Source of the DNA: FEN-1219 sp963817615
GTDB taxonomy: Bacteria > Pseudomonadota > Gammaproteobacteria > Steroidobacterales > Rariloculaceae
Direction: 5' to 3'
Assembly: GCA_963817615.1 (NCBI GenBank)
Contig: CAWFPH010000004.1
Span: forward strand, 248,001-312,000
DNA length: 64,000 bases
Part shown: one piece after another, positions 52,325-60,850 of the stretch
Position numbering within the stretch: position 1 is the first letter of the stretch
How the letters are laid out: every line of letters starts with the position of its first letter
Made by a program: the position numbers and the translations under genes
Notes under the pieces: model-generated
What the model saw: the letters and a program-made list of their open reading frames with translations, nothing else
Database searches by the model: none
Told to the model about the DNA's origin: nothing

Positions 52325-53365
52325 TCACGAGCGCTCGGTTCCGGAACTTTCGGCCGCGGCGGCTCGTCCGCCGCGCGCCTCGACCGCAGTCGTCGCCAGC
52401 GCGTTCGACAACACCGGTGCGTCCACGTTGCCGCCGGAGAGAATTATGCCAATCGCGCGCCGCTCGCGCGGGGGCCGTTCGAGCACGGCGGCGAGGGCGG
52501 CCGCGCCCGACGGCTCGAGCACCAGCCGCAGGTAGCGCGCCGCGACCGCCATCGCGCTGAGCACGGCGTCGTCGGCAATCGTTACCGCACCGGCGAGCTC
52601 CCGCCGGTTGATCGCGAATGTGATCGCCCCCGGCAGCCGCGCGCGCAGACCGTCGCAAATCGTCGGTCCCTGGGCGGCGACCGCTTGCCGCTCGCCGGAC
52701 TCGAGCGACGCAACGGTATCTGCACACGTCTCCGGCTCGACAGCATAGACCGCGCACGAAGGAAACATAGATTTCACGGCGAGCGCACAGCCTGCAACGA
52801 GGCCTCCGCCGCTGCACGGGACGTAGAGCGCATCGAGATCGACGCCCCGTGCGCGAGCCGTCTTCGCGAGCTCGAGCCCGGCCGTGCCCTGGCCCGCAAT
52901 GACGTGCGGATGGTCGAACGGCGGCACGAGTGCCGCGCCTCGCCGCGCCGCGAGATCCGCCGCGAGCCGCTCGCGATCGTCGCGCTCATGATCGTAAAAG
53001 ACGACCTCCGCACCCCAGCGACGCGTGCCGGCAAGCTTGGCCTGCGGTGCATCGGACGGCATCAGAATCGTCGCCGGCATCCCGAGCCAACTCGACGCTA
53101 GCGCCACGGCCTGGGCGTGGTTGCCGGAGGAGAACGCCACGACGCCGGCATCGCGCTCCTCGGACGTCAACTGCAGCAGCCGGTTCAACGCGCCGCGGAT
53201 TTTGAAGCTCCCGCTATGCTGCAGACTTTCCGCCTTGAGCAGCAACCGCGTCCCCGCCAGCTCGTTCAACTCCGGCGATTCGAGCACCGGCGTATCGAAC
53301 ACCCACTCGCGCAGCCGCAGGTACGCATCGGCTACGTCGGCGACCGTAGGCAGCACATTCAACAT
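52325..53365 (-). CDS. PLP-dependent threonine/serine dehydratase
   Basis: A 346-residue fold-type II enzyme. The PLP lysine is K55 in SGSFKIRGAL. SSGNHAQAVAL positions the substrate carboxylate and PCSGGGLVAGCAL binds the phosphate of PLP. There is no C-terminal ACT regulatory domain, as in catabolic TdcB or serine racemase-type enzymes. It converts threonine to 2-oxobutyrate or serine to pyruvate; which is preferred cannot be read. It is 57 bases upstream of the oxidoreductase gene on the same strand and could supply a 2-oxo acid. Confidence 0.88.
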   Translation of the reverse strand: MLNVLPTVADVADAYLRLREWVFDTPVLESPELNELAGTRLLLKAESLQHSGSFKIRGALNRLLQLTSEERDAGVVAFSSGNHAQAVALASSWLGMPATILMPSDAPQAKLAGTRRWGAEVVFYDHERDDRERLAADLAARRGAALVPPFDHPHVIAGQGTAGLELAKTARARGVDLDALYVPCSGGGLVAGCALAVKSMFPSCAVYAVEPETCADTVASLESGERQAVAAQGPTICDGLRARLPGAITFAINRRELAGAVTIADDAVLSAMAVAARYLRLVLEPSGAAALAAVLERPPRERRAIGIILSGGNVDAPVLSNALATTAVEARGGRAAAAESSGTERS

Positions 53366-53456
53366 CGATAACGACGCCCCTCGACGGCTAGTCTAGCTCA
53401 GGTACACTCGCGCAGCGCCGCGGCCAGCGGCAGGCCGGTGCCGCGGGACGAGCCGA

Positions 53457-54920
53457 GTGCCATTAGTCACGTTGGACAAAGTCGACGTCGAGATCGCGGG
53501 CGCGCGCGTGCTCGAGGGCGTCACCTGGACGCTCGATCGCGGCACTCATTGGGGCGTCGTCGGCGCGAACGGCGCCGGCAAGACCACTTTTCTCAACCTC
53601 ATCGCAGGCACGGCTTGGCCGGCCCCGAATCGCGGCTTCCGCCGCTACGACTTCGGCCGGGGCAGCCAAACGGACGCTGTCGAGGCGCGCCGCGAGATCG
53701 TCCTGGTCGGCCACGAGCTGCAAGATCGGTACGCGCGCTGGGGCTGGAATTTCAGCGCGCTCGACGTCGTCCTGTCCGGGGTGTACCGCACCGACGTGCC
53801 CCGGCGCCGCCCGCAAGCCGCGGAGCGCCGCCGGGCACTCGAGGTGATGCGGCGGCTCGGCGTCGCGCACCTTGCGGAACGTCGTTTCCTCGAGCTCTCG
53901 CGCGGCGAGCAGCGTCGCGTATTGATCGCTCGCGGTGTGGCGTTCGATCCCGCGGTCCTGTTGCTCGACGAGCCGGCGAGCGGGCTCGATCGCGCGGCCC
54001 GCGCGGATCTCGGCACGATGCTCGACCGTGTGGCGGCCGAGCGCACGCTCGTCGGCACCGCCCACGAGTCGGGCGACCTTCCCTCGGTGGTCGACCACGT
54101 CCTGCGGCTCGAGCGCGGACGCATCGTCGCGGCCGAACCGCACGAGCCTGGTGCCCCGCCGGCGCACGGACCACCCGAGATCGCTGCAGCAAGCGCGCCG
54201 CTTGCACGCGAGAGCCTGCGGGAGGGTCCGGCGGTGCCGCTGGTCGACCTCGAGCGCGTCGATGTATGGCTCGGGCGGCGCCATGTGCTCGCGAACCTGA
54301 CCTGGCGCATCGAAGCTGGCGAGCAGTGGCTCGTGACCGGCCCGAACGGCTCGGGCAAGAGCAGTCTGCTGCGACTGCTGCACGGCCAGCTTCGGCCCGC
54401 GCTCGGCGGCCGGCAGAGCTGGCCGGCCCTCGGTAATCCGCGCGACGTTTGGACACTGCGGCGGCAAGTCGCATGGGTCTCGCCGGAGCTCCAAGCCGCT
54501 TATCGCTATCCGGTCACGGTTCGCGCCTGTATCGCATCGGGGTTCGAGTCGAGCATCGGGCTCACGCGCGTGCCGAGCCCGGCGCAGCTGCACCGCGTCG
54601 ACGTGCTGCTCGCGCAGCTCGAGCTGACCGCGCTCGCCGACCGGCCGCTTGCATCGCTGTCTTATGGCCAAGCCCGCCGGGCTTTGATCGCCCGCGCGCT
54701 CGCGAACGATCCGCGACTGTTGCTGCTCGACGAGCCTTGGGAAGGCCTCGACGCCGACATGGCCGCGATGCTCGATGCGGCGCTCGGCAAAGTGATCGCC
54801 GGGGGTGCCCAGCTCGTCTGCGCGTCCCACCTTGCCGCCCATCGCGAACGGTTCACGCACCAGCTCGTGCTCGATGGCGGTCGTGTCGTCTACGCGGGTC
54901 CGCGCGGCGCCGCTCCTTAG
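53457..54920 (+). CDS. ModF-like protein with two ABC ATPase domains
   Basis: A 487-residue protein with two ABC domains in tandem and no membrane segments. Domain 1: Walker A GANGAGKTT, signature LSRGEQRR, Walker B VLLLDEPASGLD. Domain 2: GPNGSGKSS, signature LSYGQARRAL, Walker B LLLLDEPWEGLD. This layout matches ModF, a molybdate-related ATPase of uncertain role. The start is a GTG at 53457. It diverges from the dehydratase gene over 91 bp. Confidence 0.85.
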   Translation: MPLVTLDKVDVEIAGARVLEGVTWTLDRGTHWGVVGANGAGKTTFLNLIAGTAWPAPNRGFRRYDFGRGSQTDAVEARREIVLVGHELQDRYARWGWNFSALDVVLSGVYRTDVPRRRPQAAERRRALEVMRRLGVAHLAERRFLELSRGEQRRVLIARGVAFDPAVLLLDEPASGLDRAARADLGTMLDRVAAERTLVGTAHESGDLPSVVDHVLRLERGRIVAAEPHEPGAPPAHGPPEIAAASAPLARESLREGPAVPLVDLERVDVWLGRRHVLANLTWRIEAGEQWLVTGPNGSGKSSLLRLLHGQLRPALGGRQSWPALGNPRDVWTLRRQVAWVSPELQAAYRYPVTVRACIASGFESSIGLTRVPSPAQLHRVDVLLAQLELTALADRPLASLSYGQARRALIARALANDPRLLLLDEPWEGLDADMAAMLDAALGKVIAGGAQLVCASHLAAHRERFTHQLVLDGGRVVYAGPRGAAP

Positions 54921-55065
54921 ACGGGCCGGTCCCGGGGGCACATCGCGCGAATCCCAGGGAGCTCCGAGCGTAGAGAGGTCGCGAGGTGCGTCTCTGCCTG
55001 TTTCTGGTCGGCTCGGCCCGGCGCCGGGTACCATCGTATGAGTGGCGGCTCGGGGGGCGTTCAAA

Positions 55066-55827
55066 GTGCAGGTCCGAGGCAAGACGATCTTGATCACCGG
55101 GGCGGCCCGCGGACTCGGCGCCGCGATGGCGCGCGAGCTCGCGGCGCGCGGCGCGAACCTTGCGCTCGTCGATCTCGACGACAGCGCCCTGCACGACGTC
55201 TTGGCCGGTTGTCGCGCTGCCGGCATCCGTGCCGAGGGCTACGCCGCAAACGTCGCCGACGAGACCCAAGTCGGCGCCACGTTCGACCGAGTCGTTGCCG
55301 AGTTCGGGCGCCTCGATGGGGCCATCGCGAACGCCGGCATCTTGCGTGACGGTCTGCTGATCAAGGTCCAAGACGGGGCTGTCGTCGGCAAGCTGAGCCT
55401 TGCGCAATGGCAGGCCGTGATCGACGTGAACCTGACCGGCGTATTCCTGTGCGGCCGCGAGGCCGCGGAGCGAATGCTCAAGCTCGGTAACGGCGGCTGC
55501 ATCGTGAATATCTCGAGCTTGTCGCGGGCCGGCAACTTCGGACAAAGCAATTACTCGGCGGCCAAAGCCGGCGTCGCGGCGCTGACGGTCGTGTGGGCGA
55601 AGGAGCTCGCGCGCTTCGGAATCCGGGTCAACGCCATCGCACCCGGCTTCGTGAAGACAGAGATGGTTGCGAGCATGAAACCGGAAATGCTGGAGAAGAT
55701 GGCGGCAGGTATTCCGCTGAAGCGGCTCGGCACGCCGGTAGAGATCGCCGAAACGGCTGCGTTCCTGTTCGAGAACGACTACGTCAACGGCAGAGTCTTC
55801 GAGATCGACGGCGGGCAGCGCCTGTAG
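55066..55827 (+). CDS. Short-chain dehydrogenase/reductase
   Basis: A 253-residue NAD(P)-dependent oxidoreductase. It has the cofactor motif TGAARGLGAAM, NAG in AIANAGIL, the catalytic serine in NISSLSRAG, the tyrosine and lysine in NYSAAKAG, and the C-terminal VNGRVFEIDGGQRL. It resembles FabG-like and 3-hydroxyacyl-CoA dehydrogenases; the substrate is unknown. A GTG at 55066 with GGGGGG 7 bases upstream gives the usual start; a GTG at 55042 is possible. A strong hairpin follows its stop. Confidence 0.87.
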   Translation: MQVRGKTILITGAARGLGAAMARELAARGANLALVDLDDSALHDVLAGCRAAGIRAEGYAANVADETQVGATFDRVVAEFGRLDGAIANAGILRDGLLIKVQDGAVVGKLSLAQWQAVIDVNLTGVFLCGREAAERMLKLGNGGCIVNISSLSRAGNFGQSNYSAAKAGVAALTVVWAKELARFGIRVNAIAPGFVKTEMVASMKPEMLEKMAAGIPLKRLGTPVEIAETAAFLFENDYVNGRVFEIDGGQRL

Positions 55828-55836
55828 GAAAAGAAG

Positions 55837-55864
55837 CGGCCGGCAGCCTCGCGGCTGCCGGCCG
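55837..55864. terminator. Bidirectional terminator hairpin between amtB and the dehydrogenase gene
   Basis: A perfect 12-bp stem (CGGCCGGCAGCC / GGCTGCCGGCCG) with a 4-base TCGC loop lies 9 bases after the dehydrogenase stop and 31 bases after the amtB stop. On the minus strand it is followed by CTTCTTTTCC, a good T-rich tail, so it should end the amtB transcript efficiently. On the plus strand no T-run follows. Confidence 0.8.
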
Positions 55865-55894
55865 AGTCGAACGAACGCCGGTGAAGAGAACCGG

Positions 55895-57202
55895 CTAGCT
55901 CAAGTTGTAACCCTGCTCGTCGTGCAGGCCGAGATCCAAACCCATCTGCTCTTGCTCCTCGGTCACACGCAGACCGATGACGGCGTCGATCACCTTGAGG
56001 ATGATGAAGCTCAGCAGTCCGGAGTACACGAGCGTCGTGGCGACACCGACGCACTGCTTGACGACCTGGCCGCCGAGCGTGACGCCGTCGGGCAGACCCG
56101 AACCACCGAGGCTCGCGTCGATGAAGACGCCCGTCAAGATAGCGCCGATGATGCCGCCGACGCAGTGCACACCGAAAGCATCGAGCGAGTCGTCGTAACC
56201 GAAAGCCTTCTTCATCTTCACGACCGACAGGAAGCACACGACACCCGCCGCGAGCCCGATCACGATCGAGCCCATGGGCCCGACGAAGCCCGAGGCCGGC
56301 GTGATTGCGACCAGACCCGCAACGGCGCCGGAGGCGACACCGAGAGCGCTCGGTTTCCCGTGGGTCATCCACTCCGCGAACATCCAGGCCAATGCCGCCG
56401 AGGCAGTCGCGATCTGAGTCACGGCCATCGCCATCCCGGCCGTCCCGTCCGCTGCAAGCTCGCTGCCCGCATTGAAGCCGAACCAGCCGACCCACAACAT
56501 GCCGGCACCGACCACGGTGAGCACGAGATTGCTCGGCTTCATCGGCGTCTGCGGAAAGCCTACGCGTTTGCCGAGGACGAGCGCCGACATCAGGCCGGCG
56601 ATACCGGCGTTGATGTGGACGACCGTGCCGCCTGCGAAGTCCTTCACACCCCACGAGCCGAGCCAGCCGCCGCCCCACACCCAGTGGGCAACCGGCGCGT
56701 AGACCACGGTCAGCCATAGGCCCATGAACCAGAGCATCGCCGAGAACTTCATGCGTTCGGCGAACGCACCGATGATCAGGGCCGGAGTGATGATCGCGAA
56801 CGTGAGCTGGAACATCGAGAAGACAGTCTCGGGAATCGATCCGCTGAGCGTAGCGACACCCACACCTTTCATGAACGCCTTGTCGAGGCTGCCGATGACC
56901 AAATTCACGTCCGGACCGAACGCGAGCGAATACGCGTACAGCGCCCAGAGCACCGTTACCAGACAGGTGATGGCGAAGCACTGCATCATCACCGACAGCG
57001 CATTCTTGGCACGTACCATGCCGGCGTAGAACAGCGACAGCCCCGGAATCGTCATGAACAAGACCAGTGCCGTCGACGTCAACATCCAAGCGGTGTTCCC
57101 CGTGTCGAGTGTCGGGGCGGCGTCCTGTGCTGCGGTGATGCCGGGCAGGCCTGCTACGAGCAGTACACAAGCCCATGCCGCGGTGTTTCTCAACAGTTTC
57201 AT
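55895..57202 (-). CDS. amtB: Ammonium transporter AmtB
   Basis: A 435-residue inner-membrane channel for ammonium. A signal peptide (about residues 1-25, ending ITAAQ) precedes eleven membrane helices. The conserved aspartate and first pore histidine lie in DFAGGTVVHINAG, and the second histidine in FGVHCVGGIIGA. LSLFYAGMVRAKN near helix 1 is typical. Length agrees with E. coli AmtB. It follows glnK by 18 bases, the usual glnK-amtB pairing, so that GlnK can block the channel in nitrogen excess. A terminator follows. Confidence 0.96.
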   Translation of the reverse strand: MKLLRNTAAWACVLLVAGLPGITAAQDAAPTLDTGNTAWMLTSTALVLFMTIPGLSLFYAGMVRAKNALSVMMQCFAITCLVTVLWALYAYSLAFGPDVNLVIGSLDKAFMKGVGVATLSGSIPETVFSMFQLTFAIITPALIIGAFAERMKFSAMLWFMGLWLTVVYAPVAHWVWGGGWLGSWGVKDFAGGTVVHINAGIAGLMSALVLGKRVGFPQTPMKPSNLVLTVVGAGMLWVGWFGFNAGSELAADGTAGMAMAVTQIATASAALAWMFAEWMTHGKPSALGVASGAVAGLVAITPASGFVGPMGSIVIGLAAGVVCFLSVVKMKKAFGYDDSLDAFGVHCVGGIIGAILTGVFIDASLGGSGLPDGVTLGGQVVKQCVGVATTLVYSGLLSFIILKVIDAVIGLRVTEEQEQMGLDLGLHDEQGYNLS

Positions 57203-57220
57203 TGTTATGCTCCTATTGCC

Positions 57221-57559
57221 CTAAAGCGCCGCATCGCCGGTCTCACCCGTGCGGATTCGCACGGCGTGATCGAGATCGAGGACGAACACCTTCCCGTCTC
57301 CGATCGAACCGGTACCGGCCGCACTGATGATCGCCTCCACGGCTTGCTCGACGAGCGAGTCCGGGACGGCTGCTTCGATCTTCGTCTTGGGCACGAAGTC
57401 GACCGAGTACTCCGCACCTCTGTAGAGCTCGGTATGACCTTTCTGCCTTCCGAAGCCCTTCACTTCCGTCACCGTCATGCCCTGGACTCCTGCCTCGGCC
57501 AGCGCCTGGCGGACGTCCTCGAGCTTGAACGGCTTGATTACGGCCGATATCAGTTTCAT
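57221..57559 (-). CDS. glnK: Nitrogen regulatory P-II protein GlnK
   Basis: A 112-residue P-II signal protein. It binds ATP/ADP and 2-oxoglutarate and regulates AmtB and other nitrogen enzymes. The T-loop is ELYRGAEYSVDF, with Y51, the uridylylated tyrosine, exactly in place. Also present are GFGRQKGH and the C-terminal IRTGETGDAAL. It lies between the TorF-like porin gene (34 bases) and amtB (18 bases), so it is probably controlled by the same nitrogen-responsive promoter. Confidence 0.95.
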   Translation of the reverse strand: MKLISAVIKPFKLEDVRQALAEAGVQGMTVTEVKGFGRQKGHTELYRGAEYSVDFVPKTKIEAAVPDSLVEQAVEAIISAAGTGSIGDGKVFVLDLDHAVRIRTGETGDAAL

Positions 57560-57593
57560 TGGATTTTCCTCTGCTGTGTGACGTGTGCCCCGC

Positions 57594-58304
57594 TCACTTC
57601 TTCATTTCGAAGTTCTTCTTGATGCCGAACGTGAGCTCGTAGTCGGGCAATTTCGAGCCGTTACCCGGGCTCACATACAAATCGCTGCTGTAGTCGAGCG
57701 CGGCGGATAGCACGATGCCGGCGTCTTCCATCGTGTAGGAGTAGCCCAATTCGAGGTAGGTGCCGTTGCCGCCGCCAGGCCCGGTCTTGCTGTTCGGTAG
57801 GACGTTGTCGTTGAAGTCGCCCGTCCACTTGCCGATCTTGTAGTACGGGCCCATCTTCGGAGTGAACGTCAGCGACGTGAACACGTAGTCCTGGTTGCCG
57901 ATTCCGAAGAACTTGTCACCGTCGTAGGTGCCGACCGCAACATCGAGCGCAAAGATGCCGGCGTACAAACCGAGATTGATCTCGTCGTAATCCGCATCGA
58001 AGTCGTCGAGATAGCGGTACCCCGTGTAGCCGATCTTGTAAGTAACCGTATCGCTGTTGCCGCCGGTATAGCCGAAATAGAGGTCCGTCTCCGTGCCCTG
58101 GCCGACGTCGGCCCACCAGGTGCCGGCATACATTCCTTTGTCGCCGGCCCAATCGACGCCGGCATAGGCGGACGAGTCAGTCTGGTAAATGCCGCGGAAG
58201 ACATAGTCCGAGACATAACCGATATTGCCCGTCACGGCCGCCATCGAAGTGGCCGGAATGGCTGCAGCTGCAAGTACGATCGAAGGGACTAATTTCTTTT
58301 TCAT
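57594..58304 (-). CDS. TorF-family putative outer-membrane porin
   Basis: A 236-residue outer-membrane protein. A signal peptide (1-22, ending TSMAAV) precedes alternating beta strands: GNIGYVSDYVFRGI, YLDDFDADYDEINLGLYAG, YLELGYSYTMEDAGI and a final strand. It fits the TIGR02001 family of putative porins. The ATG at 58304 has an AAGGAGG at ideal spacing. It heads the glnK-amtB operon, so it may allow entry of ammonium or small nitrogen compounds; substrate unknown. Confidence 0.88.
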   Translation of the reverse strand: MKKKLVPSIVLAAAAIPATSMAAVTGNIGYVSDYVFRGIYQTDSSAYAGVDWAGDKGMYAGTWWADVGQGTETDLYFGYTGGNSDTVTYKIGYTGYRYLDDFDADYDEINLGLYAGIFALDVAVGTYDGDKFFGIGNQDYVFTSLTFTPKMGPYYKIGKWTGDFNDNVLPNSKTGPGGGNGTYLELGYSYTMEDAGIVLSAALDYSSDLYVSPGNGSKLPDYELTFGIKKNFEMKK

Positions 58305-58349
58305 GGCGCGTTTCCTCCTTGCGCGAGTCGAGTTTGGACGGCACGCCAT

Positions 58350-58365
58350 TGCAGCATCCATGCCA
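58350..58365 (-). promoter_or_regulatory. Sigma-54 promoter of the porin-glnK-amtB operon
   Basis: TGGCATGGATGCTGCA on the minus strand matches the sigma-54 consensus TGGCACGNNNNTTGCA with two changes. It has GG and GC exactly 10 bases apart. Transcription would begin near 58339, leaving a 35-base leader before the ATG at 58304. A sigma-54 promoter is the rule for glnK-amtB. Confidence 0.75.
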
Positions 58366-58429
58366 TAGGCATGAATGCTGTTGGATCAAAGGGTTAGGAG
58401 CCTGCGCGGCCGCGGTCGAGCGGCGCTTA

Positions 58430-58446
58430 CGCACCGTGCTGGTGCA
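58430..58446 (-). promoter_or_regulatory. NtrC-like binding site 1
   Basis: CGCACC-GTGCT-GGTGCA is a near-perfect inverted repeat matching the NtrC pattern TGCACC-N5-GGTGCA in 11 of 12 arm positions. Its centre lies about 99 bases upstream of the predicted sigma-54 start, the usual enhancer distance. Confidence 0.7.
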
Positions 58447-58451
58447 TCACG

Positions 58452-58468
58452 TGCACCTCGACGGGGCG
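58452..58468 (-). promoter_or_regulatory. NtrC-like binding site 2 (weaker)
   Basis: TGCACC-TCGAC-GGGGCG has one perfect arm and one weak arm. It is centred about 22 bases (two helical turns) from site 1, as in tandem NtrC enhancers. Together the sites suggest strong induction in nitrogen limitation. Confidence 0.45.
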
Positions 58469-58548
58469 GAGATAGGGTCTTCGCCGCACTGAAACGCCCG
58501 GCGAGCGCGGTGTCGCGGTCGAGGACCGAGACGTGGAAGTGCTTTGCG

Positions 58549-58872
58549 CTAACGGCCCGAGTTGTACGGGTCGAAGCCGCCTCCCGAGTCACGCTCCTCG
58601 CCGCCGGAATCGGCGAGCGTCAGTTCCCGGCGTTTGGCGCGCGGCGCGCTGTTCGCAGGCGCGGGGCCGCGCGCGACGGGCACCTTCTGGGTGGACTCGA
58701 GCGACAGGCGCTTGTTTTCGAGACGCTTGAGCAGGATTGACGTGCTGTCGAGCGCATCCCGCGCCCACCGCCACACGCTGTTGCCGCGACTATCGAACTC
58801 GACGCGGCCGGCAGAGCCGTGATCCGTCGTGACACCCGCCGGATCGTCATGTTCCTCGTTGCGGCGGCCCAT
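58549..58872 (-). CDS. Small conserved hypothetical protein
   Basis: A 107-residue, highly hydrophilic protein without signal peptide or membrane segment. A recognisable short core VEFDSRGNSVWRWARD and STSILLKRLENKRLSLE resembles small gammaproteobacterial proteins of unknown function. The C-terminus is disordered and ends GGGFDPYNSGR. GACAGAAG precedes the ATG at 58872. Its 3' end faces the upstream regulatory region of the nitrogen operon. Confidence 0.72.
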   Translation of the reverse strand: MGRRNEEHDDPAGVTTDHGSAGRVEFDSRGNSVWRWARDALDSTSILLKRLENKRLSLESTQKVPVARGPAPANSAPRAKRRELTLADSGGEERDSGGGFDPYNSGR

Positions 58873-58971
58873 CTTCTGTCAAACCCGCGAATGGCTATCG
58901 ACAGCGCGTAATGTAGGCGGCACGCACCCGGACCGCCGTTAGACAGATCACAAATCACCCGGATGTAAAGG

Positions 58972-59790
58972 TCAGGCGTCGCGGATGGCGGACCCGCTCG
59001 CGACCGATGACCGGAGCACCGCGAGGGCTGCGGCGTGCAGCTCCGGCGTCGCCGCGGCGACTACATAGCCACCTCGCGCGTCTCGGCCATCCCAATCGGT
59101 GACGACGCAACCCGCCCCTTCCAGCACCGGGATGAGTGGCACGATGTCGAACGGCTTGAGCTGGCCCTCGACCACGAGATCGACGAAGCCGGCTGCGAGC
59201 ATCGCATAGTTGTAGCAATCTCCGCCGTAACGCGTGAACAGACAGCGCCCCGTCAACACGCGGAAAGCGTCTGCGGCGCTGCCTTGGAACATGTCCGGAT
59301 GAGTGGCTGCCGCCACTGCGTTGTCGAGAGCCACGCACCGTCGCGCCGCCAGTCGTTCTCGACGATCGCTCTTGATCAACCAGCTGCCGCTCGGACCGCC
59401 GAAGAAGATTTCCTCGAGCACGGGTTGACACAACAAGCCGAACAGAGGCCTTCCAGAGCGCGCGAGGCCGACGAGCGTACCCCAGAGCGGCGAGCCGGTC
59501 ATGAACGCGCGGGTACCGTCGATAGGGTCGATGAACCAGGTGTAGTCGGAACGCGCTTGGCGCTCCCCCTCCTCTTCAGCCACGATGCCATGATCGGGAT
59601 AACGCTCCTCGATGATGGTTCGTAGCACACGCTCGATCGCCCGATCGGCGCTCGTCACCGGATCGAACACATCCGTACCCTTGTTCTCGATCGTGAAGCC
59701 GCGACGAAAGTGCGCCTGCGCGATACCGCCGGCGGTACGGGCGAGCTCGAGCGCGAAGTCTTCGAGCTCGAGGACGGAGGTGTCGGACAT
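58972..59790 (-). CDS. Inositol monophosphatase-family phosphatase (HisN-like histidinol phosphatase)
   Basis: A 272-residue magnesium-dependent phosphatase. Metal ligands appear in IVAEEEGE, WFIDPIDGTRAF (the DPxDGT signature) and a C-terminal PFDIVPLIPVLEGAG. The family includes inositol monophosphatase and the HisN-type histidinol-phosphatase; the N-terminal segment TIENKGTDVFDPVTSADRA and the motif WGTLVGLA match the HisN group best. The ATG at 59790 is preferred. Whether it works in histidine synthesis cannot be told since no his gene is near. Confidence 0.87.
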   Translation of the reverse strand: MSDTSVLELEDFALELARTAGGIAQAHFRRGFTIENKGTDVFDPVTSADRAIERVLRTIIEERYPDHGIVAEEEGERQARSDYTWFIDPIDGTRAFMTGSPLWGTLVGLARSGRPLFGLLCQPVLEEIFFGGPSGSWLIKSDRRERLAARRCVALDNAVAAATHPDMFQGSAADAFRVLTGRCLFTRYGGDCYNYAMLAAGFVDLVVEGQLKPFDIVPLIPVLEGAGCVVTDWDGRDARGGYVVAAATPELHAAALAVLRSSVASGSAIRDA

Positions 59791-59879
59791 GCGACGTCGG
59801 CCCCAAGAGATTGCGACATGCATGTTTGCATACCGCTCGCCCCGATGCGACAACCCTCGGCCGCTTGCAATGAGCCGAG

Positions 59880-60842
59880 CTAGGCCGGGAAGAAGTCGAT
59901 CGGCTTGGTGGTAGTGATCGGCTCGACGTCTTTCGGCTCGAACTCGAACAGCAGGACGCGCTGCACGAGCTTCTGCTCGAGCTCGGCATCACCGAGCTCC
60001 GACGACACGATCTCGCAGAACGTTACCTTGCCGCTGGGAGCGATCGTGAGGCGGAGCACGACCTTACCCTGCAGCGCCGGATTCTGCCGCAACGCGCGGT
60101 TGTACAGTGCGTAGATCGCGCCCTTGTTGCGATCGAAAACCCGTTCGATTTCCTCGCGGCTGCGAGAGGCTTTGTTGCTTTCCCCGTTACGCTGCGCGGC
60201 GCCGCCGGCCTCCGCAACGGCGACGACCGGGCTCTCCACCTGAGTCACTGTTCGACTGCCGAGACCGCCGCCACCGGTGTTGCGGCTCAGCGCTGCTGTG
60301 TTGATGCCGTGGCTGGCACTGCCAACCTTCGACGTGATCAGCGAGCGCTCGTTGACCGGCGAGGCACCCGGTGCCGGCGTATTCGCGATCGCGGTGTGGT
60401 CGAGGCGTTCGACGACGTCGTCGCTGCGCAGCGATGCGAGCTGTTGCGCGAACTTGAGCACGCCGGCCGTCTTGGCTCGCTCCCGCGCCTGCTCCACGGT
60501 ATCGACGGGAGCGGGCTTAGGTTTCTCGACGGGCGCGGGTTCCGGCTTCTTCGGCCGCTGCTCCACCACCGTCTCGGGCGGCGGCGGAGGCTCCTTCACG
60601 ACGGGCGGCGGGGGCGGAGGCGGAGGCTTTTGCCGCTCGACGACGAGCCGCGCAAGTCGTTTCGGCACGACCTGGGCCTCGCTCGCATCTCGGTGCGGCA
60701 GCGGCAAGAACGACAGGATCAGCGCTAGCACGAGCGCGCCGGCCACGCAGCTCACGACGATGCGCCGGAACTTGTGCTCCTGCTCCGCGCCCGTCGACCA
60801 CGGAAGCTCGTAGATTCGATACAGTGCGATTGCCTGCGGCAT
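59880..60842 (-). CDS. TonB-like energy transducer with AgmX/PglI-type C-terminus
   Basis: A 320-residue inner-membrane protein. One membrane segment is at about residues 30-47 (VVSCVAGALVLALILSFLPL). A periplasmic proline-rich stretch follows (KPPPPPPPP ... EPPPPPETV ... KKPEPAPVEKPKPAP, residues 70-112). A C-terminal domain of about 90 residues (FDRNKGAIYALYNRALRQNP through FEFEPKDVEPITTTKPIDFFPA) resembles AgmX/PglI and TonB C-termini. It would couple ExbB/ExbD to an outer-membrane partner. It follows the second exbD by 8 bases and is the last gene of the operon. Confidence 0.88.
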   Translation of the reverse strand: MPQAIALYRIYELPWSTGAEQEHKFRRIVVSCVAGALVLALILSFLPLPHRDASEAQVVPKRLARLVVERQKPPPPPPPPVVKEPPPPPETVVEQRPKKPEPAPVEKPKPAPVDTVEQARERAKTAGVLKFAQQLASLRSDDVVERLDHTAIANTPAPGASPVNERSLITSKVGSASHGINTAALSRNTGGGGLGSRTVTQVESPVVAVAEAGGAAQRNGESNKASRSREEIERVFDRNKGAIYALYNRALRQNPALQGKVVLRLTIAPSGKVTFCEIVSSELGDAELEQKLVQRVLLFEFEPKDVEPITTTKPIDFFPA

Positions 60843-60850
60843 GCTTGATC

